In this document: one piece after another, positions 6,861-14,526 of the stretch
Layout of the letters: each line of letters starts with the position of its first letter
Numbering within the stretch: the stretch's first letter is position 1
Source: Candidatus Heimdallarchaeota archaeon
GTDB lineage: Archaea > Asgardarchaeota > Heimdallarchaeia > JABLTI01
Assembly (NCBI GenBank): GCA_030602675.1
Contig: JAUVZH010000008.1
Coordinates: forward strand, 1 to 20,799
Length of the DNA stretch: 20,799 nt
Direction: 5' to 3'
Translations under genes and position numbers: made by a program
Notes under the pieces: model-generated
What the model was told of the DNA's origin: nothing
Seen by the model: the letters and a program-made list of their open reading frames with translations, nothing else
The model's database searches: none

Positions 6861-7720
6861 AAAGAATATTACCTCTACCAAAAACGCTTGTGCATGAAAT
6901 GCTAGTAAATTTCATGATTGAAGATGAAGGTTATGGTGACATTACCTCCGAAATTCTCTTTCCAGTAGACAAACAAGCGCAAGCAAGAATCTTCACTAGG
7001 GAAGATTGTGTGCTTGCAGGAGCTGTACTACTGCCTGAAATTTTCGAACCTGAAGGTTGTGAAGTCACTCTTAAAGCTCAAGATGGTGACTTGCTTAAGA
7101 AAGGGCAAGATATTGCTGTGATTTATGGTCCTATGAAGAAGATTCTGTTAAGAGAAAGAGTAACCCTTAATTTACTATCACGAATGTGTGGAATAGCAAC
7201 AAAAACATGGTCCTTTGTTAAACTTGTTCCAAAAGAATCTAAAACTGTCATTGCTGCCACAAGAAAAACAACACCTGGTTTACGTTTATTAGAGAAGTAT
7301 GCTGTTGCTTGCGGTGGTGGAGACACCCATAGATTAAGACTTGACGATATGGCATTAATCAAAGATAATCATAGAGTTCTCTTTAAGTCAATAACAGAAG
7401 CAATTAAGGTTCTAAAATCACAACTAAGTTTTTCCAAGAAAATTGAAATAGAAGTTGAAGACTACGATTCAATGGTTGAAGCTGCAAAAGCAGGCGCAGA
7501 TATAATTATGCTGGATAATATGTCCCCAAAAGAAGTTGCCAAAGCTATAGAAATTCTGAAAGAACACAACTTAAGAGATAAAATCATTCTTGAATTAAGT
7601 GGTGGAATTAATCAAGATAATTTGGCACAATATGTAAAACTAGGTGCAGAAGTTATTTCTTCAGGTGCTTTAACTCATTCCTTTAAATCGATTGATTTAT
7701 CACTTGATATTATAAAATAA
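6857..7720 (+). CDS. nadC: Nicotinate-nucleotide pyrophosphorylase (carboxylating) NadC
   Basis: 287 residues. It converts quinolinate and PRPP to nicotinate mononucleotide, CO2 and pyrophosphate, the step after NadA. Visible quinolinate phosphoribosyltransferase motifs: EDEGYGDITSE near the N-terminus (22-32), the catalytic and substrate-binding block RKTTPGLRLLEKYAV (136-150), GGGDTHRLRLDD (153-164), ALIKDNH (166-172), IEVEVEDYDS, MLDNMSP, and ELSGGIN with SSGALTHS at the phosphate-binding end. The domain order, a small N-terminal sandwich followed by a TIM-like barrel, and the length are typical. It shares the promoter of nadA and starts within its last codons. There is no separate ribosome binding site of note. 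No sign of damage. Confidence 0.96.
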   Translation: MKRILPLPKTLVHEMLVNFMIEDEGYGDITSEILFPVDKQAQARIFTREDCVLAGAVLLPEIFEPEGCEVTLKAQDGDLLKKGQDIAVIYGPMKKILLRERVTLNLLSRMCGIATKTWSFVKLVPKESKTVIAATRKTTPGLRLLEKYAVACGGGDTHRLRLDDMALIKDNHRVLFKSITEAIKVLKSQLSFSKKIEIEVEDYDSMVEAAKAGADIIMLDNMSPKEVAKAIEILKEHNLRDKIILELSGGINQDNLAQYVKLGAEVISSGALTHSFKSIDLSLDIIK

Positions 7721-8216
7721 AAAAGATAGAACTTGTGAAACTTAACGTGAAGCTTGAACTTCAGCTAAAGTTTCACTTTTTTCGATATTGATTTTAACTT
7801 CATCGCTATATTTTTTCTCTTTTGAAATGAGTCCAATGAATTCAGCTTCATTTGCCATTTTCTCAACAGTAATATGATCAAATTTCTCTGTTAAATGAAG
7901 AGAATTGGTTTTATGATTTGTTCATGCTCATGCGGTACTTTAGGCATTATTTTTCATTCTCTATATAGTTGCAATTATTAACTCACTCATATTTTGTGTT
8001 GATAATTGATCGATTCCTTATCGATTATATTTAGTAATACGAAAAATTGTATGTACAATATTCATTTCATGATAAGGTATACTAGCTTTTGATTTTTGCT
8101 TTTTTATATAGTAAAGGAATATCATTTTTAATTTTGATTTTTTCAATAACAGTTTTAAGTAGAACAACTCTCACATTTGCTAATAATCACTTAAGACATG
8201 CGGGGAAAAAAATACA
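7721..8216. other. Nearly 500-base region between nadC and fumarase
   Basis: It contains a frameshifted small gene on the minus strand (7742-7947, annotated separately) and, further right, AT-rich upstream DNA of the fumarase operon. A TATA-like TTTATATA lies at 8103-8110, about 105 bases before the fumarase start. A plus-strand open frame beginning at 8089 overlaps the fumarase start in another frame and is not credible. Nothing else recognisable. Confidence 0.5.
7742..7947 (-). pseudogene. Small gene with a frameshift, about 68 residues if repaired
   Basis: On the minus strand an ATG at 7947 begins MPKVPHEHEQIIKP and soon hits a stop, while the next frame continues without interruption as NSLHLTEKFDHITVEKMANE and on to QASR followed by TAA (7742-7744). 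Joining them needs one change of frame near a run of four A (minus strand, about 7895-7910). The span of 206 bases is one short of 69 codons, so a single lost base would explain it. The downstream part cannot start on its own close to the junction because a TGA lies in frame just upstream; an internal ATG could only give a shorter protein. A GAGAATGA stretch precedes the first ATG as a possible ribosome binding site. This is either a recently broken gene or a sequencing indel in a homopolymer. I do not recognise the family. Confidence 0.5.
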
Positions 8217-9104
8217 ATGGAATTTGCACCAATTGTTGAAAAAGTGGCGTTTAATCTACTTAAATATGCAGCAACTGTTTTGCCAGAAAATGCAGTAAAA
8301 GTGATAAAAACTGCTTATGAAAACGAAACAAATCCTGCAGGTAAAAGTCAATTAGAGGCCATAATAACTAATTTTGAAACCGGGGCAAAGCTTGGGATTC
8401 CTATGTGTCAAGATACAGGCATTCACATCTATTATGTTGAAATAGGTGCTGATTGTCCAATTGATGATTTAGGGAAAATCAAAGAAGCTTTGACCAATGC
8501 TTCTATAAAAGCTACTAATGAAGTGCCTATGCGACCAAATGCTGTCGATCCTTTTGGCAGTAATTCAGGTGACAATACTGGAAGGTATATCCCTTGGATT
8601 AATTGGGAAATTGTACCTGGTGATAAAATCAAAATAATTGCTTTCCCAAAAGGAGGGGGAAGTGAGAATATGAGTACTGTTAAAATGCTTAAACCAGGAG
8701 TAGGTATCAAAGGTGTCATGAAGGAAGTCGTTGATTGGATGATATTTGCTGCTGGTAAACCATGTCCTCCAACAGTAGTTGGTGTAGCAGTTGGTGGAGG
8801 AGCAGATATAGCAATGAAAATTGCTAAGAAACAACTAATGCGTCCAATTGGAGAACCACATCCACAAAAAGAAGTTGCAGAGATTGAAAAGAAATTAAAA
8901 AAAGCAATAAATACCACTGGAATCGGTCCAATGGGATTGGGTGGCGATACAACCTGTTTGGCTGTTCATATGGATTATGCTCATAGACATCCAGCGTCAT
9001 TGCCTATGGCTATTGCTATCCAATGTTGGGCTGCGAGACAATCTGCTGCTGAAATCAGCGCAACTGGTAAGATCAAATACTTACATCATAAGATTAAGGA
9101 GTAA
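8217..9104 (+). CDS. fumA: Fumarate hydratase class I, alpha subunit
   Basis: 295 residues. Together with the next gene it forms the two-subunit, [4Fe-4S] class I fumarase that interconverts fumarate and malate in the central carbon cycle. Seen in the sequence: MCQDTG with Cys64, the PMRPNAVDPFGSNSGDNTGR block (104-123), FPKGGGSENMS (143-153), GKPCPPTVVGV with Cys183, VGGGAD, and GIGPMGLGGDTTCLAV with Cys247; these three cysteines are the expected cluster ligands. Near-identical enzymes act on L-tartrate, so tartrate dehydratase cannot be excluded, but in an archaeon with no tartrate genes nearby fumarase is far more likely. The ATG follows GCGGGGA about ten bases upstream. Six bases separate it from the beta subunit gene. 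Confidence 0.93.
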   Translation: MEFAPIVEKVAFNLLKYAATVLPENAVKVIKTAYENETNPAGKSQLEAIITNFETGAKLGIPMCQDTGIHIYYVEIGADCPIDDLGKIKEALTNASIKATNEVPMRPNAVDPFGSNSGDNTGRYIPWINWEIVPGDKIKIIAFPKGGGSENMSTVKMLKPGVGIKGVMKEVVDWMIFAAGKPCPPTVVGVAVGGGADIAMKIAKKQLMRPIGEPHPQKEVAEIEKKLKKAINTTGIGPMGLGGDTTCLAVHMDYAHRHPASLPMAIAIQCWAARQSAAEISATGKIKYLHHKIKE

Positions 9105-9110
9105 GAAAAA

Positions 9111-9719
9111 ATGGCAGTCGTAAAATTAAAGACACCAATACCAGAAGAAGAAATTCGCAAGCTAAAAGCTGGTGATATTCTCTATATTTCCGGTATAGTT
9201 TATCTCTCTCGAGATGAAGCTCATTTACGAGCATTGGAATATGCAGAAGAAGGTAAAGAATTACCACTAGATTTCAAAGGTTTAGCTCTCTTTCATTGTG
9301 GTCCTATTGTTAAACAAGATGACAAAGGAGAATGGCACGTAGTTGCCGCAGGTCCAACAACCTCCTCAAGAATGGAGATTTTTCAAGACAAATACATTGA
9401 GAAATTCCGTGTTAGTGTTGTTATTGGTAAAGGAGGAATGTTTGAACGAACAACTGCAGCAATGAAAAAATATGGTGCTGTTTATGGAGCCTTTACAGGT
9501 GGAGCTGCAGTATTAGCTGCAAAAGCTGTGAAGAAGGTAAAAGGTGTAGAATGGTTAGATCTAGGAACTCCTGAAGCTTTATGGATTTTTGAAGTTGAGG
9601 AATTTGGACCTTTAACTGTAGCTATTGATAGTCATGGGAATAATTTGTTTAAAGACATCTCTGAAATAGCAGAGAAGAACAGAGAAAAAGCCTATGATAT
9701 CATTGGTGTATCTAAATAA
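9111..9719 (+). CDS. fumB: Fumarate hydratase class I, beta subunit
   Basis: 202 residues, the C-terminal half of a class I fumarase encoded as a separate protein, as is usual in archaea. Family motifs: GDILYISGIVYLSRDEAH (21-38), FHCGPIV (61-67), AAGPTTSSRMEIFQDKYIE (79-97), VVIGKGGM (103-110), GAVYGAFTGGAA and DLGTPEALWIFEVEEFGPLTVAIDSHG. The ATG lies six bases after the alpha stop, preceded by AAGGAG in the alpha end (GATTAAGGAGTAAG), a good ribosome binding site. The two genes form an operon. A short hairpin and T run follow the stop. Confidence 0.93.
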   Translation: MAVVKLKTPIPEEEIRKLKAGDILYISGIVYLSRDEAHLRALEYAEEGKELPLDFKGLALFHCGPIVKQDDKGEWHVVAAGPTTSSRMEIFQDKYIEKFRVSVVIGKGGMFERTTAAMKKYGAVYGAFTGGAAVLAAKAVKKVKGVEWLDLGTPEALWIFEVEEFGPLTVAIDSHGNNLFKDISEIAEKNREKAYDIIGVSK

Positions 9720-9720
9720 A

Positions 9721-9746
9721 AGAAGGATTCTTCTTCTATTTTTTTT
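9721..9746 (+). terminator. Weak hairpin and T run after the fumarase operon
   Basis: AGAAG (9721-9725) can pair with CTTCT (9730-9734) over a four-base loop, followed by eight T at 9739-9746. The stem is short, but archaeal termination depends mainly on the T run. It lies between convergent genes and overlaps the end of the minus-strand acetyltransferase gene. Confidence 0.4.
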
Positions 9747-10290
9747 CTATTATTAATTCTAAGGAGTAATTTATCCATTCATAACCATTTCTTGTTCTTT
9801 TTCTCCTTTGAGTAAAACCAGCCTTTAATGCTAATTTAATCATTGGTAAATTGTCTACTCGAGTCCAAAGTGAAGCTTTTTCATACTTTAATTCCAGTCC
9901 TCTTTTCACAATAAAGGAAAGTAATTCTTTACCAACTCCTTTATTTTGGAATTGTTCTGCAACTGTTATTCCAATATCGAATTCCCCTTTCTGAATATCT
10001 TCATCTTCTTTCCAATCGCCATAAAGTGTAACAATTCCGATAATATCATTCTTCTTTCTTTTCCAAGATAAGAGCTTTCTTCTTCGATTTTTATTCTCTA
10101 AAGCTTCCTCTTGAGAAATTATTGCTACATAAATCTCCCAAACTCCAGTTATAATATTATTAATCCAATCTTCTACAAGTTCATCTGTTTCAGTGTCCAT
10201 ACCAACTAAATCTTTATCCACTTTGTCAACTAAGTTAAACAAATCTTTTCGATCACTAGGTTGCAGGAGTCTTATCTGAATCATTAACAT
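9736..10290 (-). CDS. GNAT-family N-acetyltransferase
   Basis: 184 residues of the GNAT fold. The acetyl-CoA pyrophosphate-binding motif QNKGVG is at 115-120 in the context GITVAEQFQNKGVGKELL, followed by the helix LLSFIVKRGLELKY, a strand KASLWTRVDNLPMIKLALKAGF (N-x2-M-x2-L-x3-GF, the usual cofactor-side motif) and a C-terminal strand EWINYSLEL. An unusual basic stretch (residues 67-82, NKNRRRKLLSWKRKKN) sits before the beta strand DIIGIVTLYG. It transfers an acetyl group to an amine; the substrate cannot be told. There are two possible starts, ATG at 10290 or ATG at 10284. The GTGA upstream has better spacing to the second. It is convergent with the fumarase operon and has its own promoter. 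Confidence 0.88.
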   Translation of the reverse strand: MLMIQIRLLQPSDRKDLFNLVDKVDKDLVGMDTETDELVEDWINNIITGVWEIYVAIISQEEALENKNRRRKLLSWKRKKNDIIGIVTLYGDWKEDEDIQKGEFDIGITVAEQFQNKGVGKELLSFIVKRGLELKYEKASLWTRVDNLPMIKLALKAGFTQRRKRTRNGYEWINYSLELIIEKK

Positions 10291-10407
10291 TCACTTTCTT
10301 AAAATCTATAAGATTCTTAGTAAAATAATTACATTTTGATTATGACAATCTATTATTTTTCTTAATACACCAAAACTTTTTGAGTAGAGAAAAGAAGCAA
10401 ACTTACT

Positions 10408-11427
10408 ATGGTTGATGCAGGCACAGCAAATCTAATAATAGCAATCTTCTTGCAATTAATCTCAGCTTCAGTCAACTATATCGGAATGACTATTCAGAAG
10501 AAAGCCGCTACTAAAATTCCTAAAATAGGAACTGAAACTGGATTGCTTAAATCTGTAAAAAATATGATACTTAACAAAGCATGGGTTCTTGGTCTTTCAT
10601 TAAATGCTTCAAGCACGTTTTTCGCAGCAGGAGCTTTTGCCTTAGCTTCTTTAACAATTATTCAACCATTATATGGGTTTGGCTTAATTATTCTGGTTAT
10701 ATTTACTCGTTTCTATCTCAAGGAAAAAATTACTCGTTTAGATATTTTTGGAGTTATTATTGGTATTGCAGGAATTGTTGTTATTGGTATAACAGCTAAA
10801 TCATTGCCTGAATTACCTTATCTTGAGCTGTTAGAGATGTTCACGAATATACGAGGTATAATCTTCTTTGTTGTGTTTCTATCAATAGCTTTAGTTGCCT
10901 ATATTGTGAGTGAGAAAACCTCGAAAACTACCTCTTTAGTGTTCTTAGTAATTTCATCAGCTATATGGACTTCTACACAGAATATCTTTAATAAAGCAGT
11001 TGCTACAGCAGTAAGAGATATTGGTTTTATCGGAGCATTTTTTGGGGAAGCTTGGCTTTATAGTTGGTCGTTTGTTCTTCTTTTCCTTCTAGTAAGCATA
11101 ATAGGTATTTTTATGTTGAATATTGCCTATCAAAATGGACTTGGTGTTATTATTCTCCCAATTTGGACAGCTATTCAAGTAGTTGTACCTGTTTTATCTG
11201 GAATAATAGTTTTTCAAGAATGGAATGCCGGAAGTGGTTATACTGCAGTAGATATTGCTTTACAATCAGTTGGAATATTCATAATGTTGGCTTCAATAAT
11301 AATCCTTTCAATAAGCAATGGTCGAAAAAAGGATTTTAGTAAAACTTTAGCAAATGATATCACTACTGATAATGATACTCTAACTTTAGAGCAAAAGGAA
11401 GTTTCAACTCAACCAGATAATAAATGA
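10408..11427 (+). CDS. DMT-superfamily membrane transporter, NIPA/EamA-like
   Basis: 339 residues with about nine hydrophobic membrane segments. The first half contains a NIPA-like pattern: a first helix ending NYIGMTIQKKAA, then ALASLTIIQPLYGFGLIILVIF and FYLKEKITRLDIFGVIIGIAGIVVIGI, where LKEK-x4-D-x2-G is the conserved mid-protein signature of DMT carriers. The second half repeats the pattern (GVIILPIWTAIQVVVPVLSGIIVFQEW). Residues 310-339 are a hydrophilic tail. NIPA proteins carry Mg2+, whereas other DMT members export metabolites; the substrate here is unknown. It starts with ATG after GAGTAGAG (a weak ribosome binding site about 20 bases upstream). A TATA-like CTTAATACA lies about 50 bases before the start. 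Single-gene unit. Confidence 0.85.
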   Translation: MVDAGTANLIIAIFLQLISASVNYIGMTIQKKAATKIPKIGTETGLLKSVKNMILNKAWVLGLSLNASSTFFAAGAFALASLTIIQPLYGFGLIILVIFTRFYLKEKITRLDIFGVIIGIAGIVVIGITAKSLPELPYLELLEMFTNIRGIIFFVVFLSIALVAYIVSEKTSKTTSLVFLVISSAIWTSTQNIFNKAVATAVRDIGFIGAFFGEAWLYSWSFVLLFLLVSIIGIFMLNIAYQNGLGVIILPIWTAIQVVVPVLSGIIVFQEWNAGSGYTAVDIALQSVGIFIMLASIIILSISNGRKKDFSKTLANDITTDNDTLTLEQKEVSTQPDNK

Positions 11428-11457
11428 AAAAAGTTTAAAGGATTCCGTATGAGCATA

Positions 11458-11464
11458 TTAAATA
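11458..11464 (+). promoter_or_regulatory. TATA box for the gene at 11498
   Basis: TTAAATA sits 34 bases before the ATG, so transcription would begin close to 11487, just before the GAGG ribosome binding site (11486-11489) of the next gene. The short distance suggests a nearly leaderless transcript separate from the transporter gene. Confidence 0.5.
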
Positions 11465-11497
11465 GCGTTTATTGATAATATTAACTGAGGAATAACA

Positions 11498-12355
11498 ATG
11501 CATATTGGACCATTACGTTGGGGATCAAGCGAAGGAGTATTTTTATTCCAGGTTCCCGAAGAAGAGCGAATTCTCCCAAGTGATGTTGTCATGTTATTAT
11601 CTAGCAGTCTGTATGCCATACAAGTTTTCCTTGAACATGGTGAAATAAAGGTCAATAACGAGCAATTAGCAATAATTCGGATTAATTTTCATCCTCCTTT
11701 TTCAGAAAAAAATGATGAAGATACTGGACAAGGCTTTGTTATACACAGTTCTATTAAAGACGGCATATGCTTTCAAAGCTTATTTGTTGCTAATGAGATT
11801 ACTCCTGAATTAAGCGAATTCGAGAAAGCATTCCTTGATTCAGTTGTTAATAACTTGTTGGAAACTTTAGCAAAAGAAGGAAGAAACGTTTCTGATATAC
11901 CTTTTCTAAGAGATAGAAAGGTTATAGACGAAACTGAATCAATGCTGCATGAAATTGATACAAAATATAAATCATTAGTTGCGAGTTGGTCTCTTGCTAT
12001 AAATCCCAATTGTGAAGATTCCCAATTTGAGTTTAGCAATGTCCTTTACAACGGCAAAATTAGAATTGAAGAGCTGTTTTATGATCTTGGAGAAAGAGCC
12101 ATTGAAACGTTTGATCAATTGATGTTAAGTAAGGAAGAAAAAATTACCCTCTATAAAATTGCTAAAAGTTTGGTTAGTTTATCTGGATTAATCTATGAAA
12201 GACAGGAAACAGATCAACAAACTAAAGATAAATTGAAATTTTATCATTCTGAGATTCTTTTAGAGTCATTAGTTACAAAGAAAAAGTATAGATTAGATGT
12301 TCGCTCATATGATATCGAGGGAGAATCATATTGCGATTTAACAATCATGAGTTAA
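11498..12355 (+). CDS. Unrecognised 285-residue soluble protein
   Basis: 285 residues with no membrane segments or signal peptide. Residues 1-130 alternate strands and helices (IGPLRWGSSEGVFLFQVP, LAIIRINFHPPF, GICFQSLFVANE, then a long helix), a pattern that would fit a longin- or roadblock-type fold, but the resemblance is only by pattern. Residues 130-250 are helical and acidic; residues 250-285 end in beta strands with CDLTIMS. No catalytic motif is evident. The ATG follows GAGG. It converges with the DNA glycosylase gene, with only three bases between the two stop codons. I do not recognise the family. Confidence 0.8.
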   Translation: MHIGPLRWGSSEGVFLFQVPEEERILPSDVVMLLSSSLYAIQVFLEHGEIKVNNEQLAIIRINFHPPFSEKNDEDTGQGFVIHSSIKDGICFQSLFVANEITPELSEFEKAFLDSVVNNLLETLAKEGRNVSDIPFLRDRKVIDETESMLHEIDTKYKSLVASWSLAINPNCEDSQFEFSNVLYNGKIRIEELFYDLGERAIETFDQLMLSKEEKITLYKIAKSLVSLSGLIYERQETDQQTKDKLKFYHSEILLESLVTKKKYRLDVRSYDIEGESYCDLTIMS

Positions 12356-12358
12356 TTT

Positions 12359-13273
12359 TCATTTTTTTGAGGTACTTCTAATCCAATCAAACATATATAA
12401 TTGAGCAATTCCAGCCCACTTACCATAACGTTCAACTAATTTCTCTCGACATTCTTCAAGAGATTTTTCTTTACCTTTGAAGAATATTTTTGATACTCCA
12501 CGTTGAATCCAAATATCTGTTGGTGGGGCATCAATCTTACCAAGACCATAGAGTAAGAACATATCAGCAACTTTAGGTCCTATACCTTTCAATTTCAAAA
12601 GAACTTTTTTTGCTTCCATTGTAGGTATATTTTCTAGTTTATCAAGTCTAATTTGATAATTTGCGATGTCCTGTGTTGATTTAATCACATATTCTTCTCT
12701 GTAACCTAGCTTTGCTTCTTTTAACAAGTGTTTGTATCTGAATAATTTTTGAGGGTCAGGAAATGAATAAACCATAAAATGATCTGTTGGGAATTTATCT
12801 CCCATAAGTTCCTTGATTCGTCTTGCTTGTCCAACCCATTTCCAAATCGAACTATTTTGTGTTAAAATTGATGATATTAAACTTTCAAAGTGATCATGTG
12901 CACAAGTTAATCTTACACCTACACAGTGTTTAAAAGCTGGCGCAATTGGATCATTCTTAAATTCAGTATAAAATTCAAGCATGTTTAAATGTAAACCAAA
13001 TGTTTTTCGCAATAATTTTTTCAAAGCTTTAAGGTCATTTTCAGATAATTGTTCATTATAAGAAGATACTTCAGCTATAAGCTTAGCTCCTTTTTGATAG
13101 ACTCTACAAACCACTTTTTTATGACTATCTGGAATAGTAATTACAAAATAATATCTGCCAGACTTATCACTACGAGGTATTGGGAAAGAACTATGGCCAG
13201 TTTCAAGCGTTCTCTTTAAATTTAAAGGTCCTTTAGTAGTAAGACTAAGAGTTATCCAATTGTCCATAACCAT
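12359..13273 (-). CDS. OGG1-like DNA glycosylase/AP lyase (HhH-GPD)
   Basis: 304 residues. It removes oxidised or alkylated bases from DNA; the residues point to the bifunctional 8-oxoguanine group. The helix-hairpin-helix is LKGIGPKVAD (228-237). Its Lys234 occupies the position of the Schiff-base lysine of OGG1, and Asp253 in PPTDIWIQR is the catalytic aspartate. The preceding helix DHFESLISSILTQNSSIWK (127-145) matches the conserved helix of OGG1/AlkA before the HhH. The N-terminal 100 residues form a beta-rich domain like the OGG_N/AlkA_N region. There is no iron-sulphur cluster. AlkA-type glycosylases lack the lysine, which makes OGG1-like the better call. The start ATG at 13273 follows GAAGGGT; ATG 13267 is an alternative two codons later. 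Confidence 0.88.
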   Translation of the reverse strand: MVMDNWITLSLTTKGPLNLKRTLETGHSSFPIPRSDKSGRYYFVITIPDSHKKVVCRVYQKGAKLIAEVSSYNEQLSENDLKALKKLLRKTFGLHLNMLEFYTEFKNDPIAPAFKHCVGVRLTCAHDHFESLISSILTQNSSIWKWVGQARRIKELMGDKFPTDHFMVYSFPDPQKLFRYKHLLKEAKLGYREEYVIKSTQDIANYQIRLDKLENIPTMEAKKVLLKLKGIGPKVADMFLLYGLGKIDAPPTDIWIQRGVSKIFFKGKEKSLEECREKLVERYGKWAGIAQLYMFDWIRSTSKK

Positions 13274-13349
13274 TTTATTTACCCTTCTTATTGTATGGAT
13301 ATCAGCTTATCAAAAATACCTTTGTATTATATCCATAACATGAAGATTA

Positions 13350-14396
13350 CTAGAATCTGCCATTCATAGTAATATTACGAATTCTCTCTTCATATTTGAA
13401 AAATGCTTCTTGAATTTTGCTAAGAAATACTCCACTTTCTTTAAATTTCTCTGTAGAATAGTCTCTCGCACTCACTGCAAAAGCCATCATTCTTGATGCT
13501 GTGTAAACTTCATAGAAGAAGATTCGATTGCTTATTTCAGGGAGTTTTACTTTGGTAATATAATTGTTATAGAAATCATGTCGGAAATTGTTTAACTCTG
13601 GGTAGAGTGAGAAGAAGAATAGAGTCCATCCAGCATCAAGTGCAGGATCACCTAATCTTGAGTATTCCCAGTCTATAAGTCCAGTTATTTTGGACCCATG
13701 AACCATAATATTTCTTGGTTGTGGATCACCATGAAGTAATGAAAATCGATCAAGTTTCAATTGCTTCTTAAAGGACATGAACCATTTTGCTAAAGGATCT
13801 ACAAAGTAACCAGCCTTTCTCAAGAAGTTTAAAGATCGATTAATATCATTAAGAATAAAACGATCATATGGTATTTCTTCTTTTATAATACCTTTTGGAG
13901 TTTCAACCCCATAATTCTTGAATCTATAATTGTGCAAATTAACTAAATATTGCGCAAAACTAGGAATAAATTTTTTGAAATCATCAGTTGTATATCGTTT
14001 AATTGCTTTTTCTAATGTTTCTCCAGGGATTCGTTCTATAATCGAAAATGGATAACCTAGAATATCCGGTTTTGTCTCTAGAACATATGGTTTTGGAGTA
14101 GGTATTGGTGCTCCTTGTAATCTTCCTAATTTGCTGAATTCTCTTTGAGGTTTAAGAGGATCGTGTTTTTCTGGATATATACGTAAAACAACACTCTTTC
14201 TAATTTCTCTGTTCATTACCTCAAATAGTATATCCAAAAAGTAAACTTTATTTGACATTCCAGATTGTATTTGTTCTGGCGTTTTAATAAATAAAAGCTT
14301 AGCATCTTGTGGGATTAATTTCCAAAGATTACCTGTATCTATTAGGTATTTTTTTAATCTTTTTTGGATGTCTTCAACAGGTAATAATGGTTTCAT
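13350..14396 (-). CDS. APH-family phosphotransferase
   Basis: 348 residues with a protein-kinase-like fold of the aminoglycoside/choline phosphotransferase type. The catalytic loop LLHGDPQPRNIM contains HGDPQPRN at 222-229, and the metal-binding IDWE is at 241-244, followed by LGDPALDAGW. The N-lobe shows VVLRIYP (69-75) with arginine where kinases often have lysine, and SIIERIPGE (118-126) as the hinge. The same arrangement occurs in eukaryotic ACAD10/11-type and fungal phosphotransferases as well as resistance enzymes, so the substrate is likely a small metabolite. A real antibiotic role is not implied. Single unit with the next minus-strand gene upstream, a 130-base gap apart. Confidence 0.88.
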   Translation of the reverse strand: MKPLLPVEDIQKRLKKYLIDTGNLWKLIPQDAKLLFIKTPEQIQSGMSNKVYFLDILFEVMNREIRKSVVLRIYPEKHDPLKPQREFSKLGRLQGAPIPTPKPYVLETKPDILGYPFSIIERIPGETLEKAIKRYTTDDFKKFIPSFAQYLVNLHNYRFKNYGVETPKGIIKEEIPYDRFILNDINRSLNFLRKAGYFVDPLAKWFMSFKKQLKLDRFSLLHGDPQPRNIMVHGSKITGLIDWEYSRLGDPALDAGWTLFFFSLYPELNNFRHDFYNNYITKVKLPEISNRIFFYEVYTASRMMAFAVSARDYSTEKFKESGVFLSKIQEAFFKYEERIRNITMNGRF

Positions 14397-14526
14397 TTTA
14401 TGAACCCCAATAAGGCATAATTCATCTTTTATTTAGAAATTTGCTAATCTATTGTTTAACATATGTTTTTCTTCTGAAATTATTTTACTATTCAGTTTTA
14501 ATAATTTTCTGTATGCTGTGTAAAGC

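Noticed and set aside
5901..7720. Search for the first enzyme of NAD synthesis (NadB or aspartate dehydrogenase) near nadA-nadC
   Set aside because: No FAD-binding or dehydrogenase gene occurs in the flanking regions, so nothing can be added; it may lie elsewhere in the genome.
8089..8298. Plus-strand open frame before and overlapping the fumarase alpha start
   Set aside because: It overlaps the fumarase coding start in another frame, has no ribosome binding site, and its second half is just a shifted reading of the fumarase N-terminus.
8432..8917. Long minus-strand open frame inside fumarase alpha
   Set aside because: Antisense to a gene with complete family motifs and all cluster cysteines; no independent coding signal.
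10581..11339. Two plus-strand frames inside the transporter gene, rich in Tyr, Trp, Cys and Ser
   Set aside because: They are shifted readings of membrane-segment codons; the annotated frame has clear DMT motifs.
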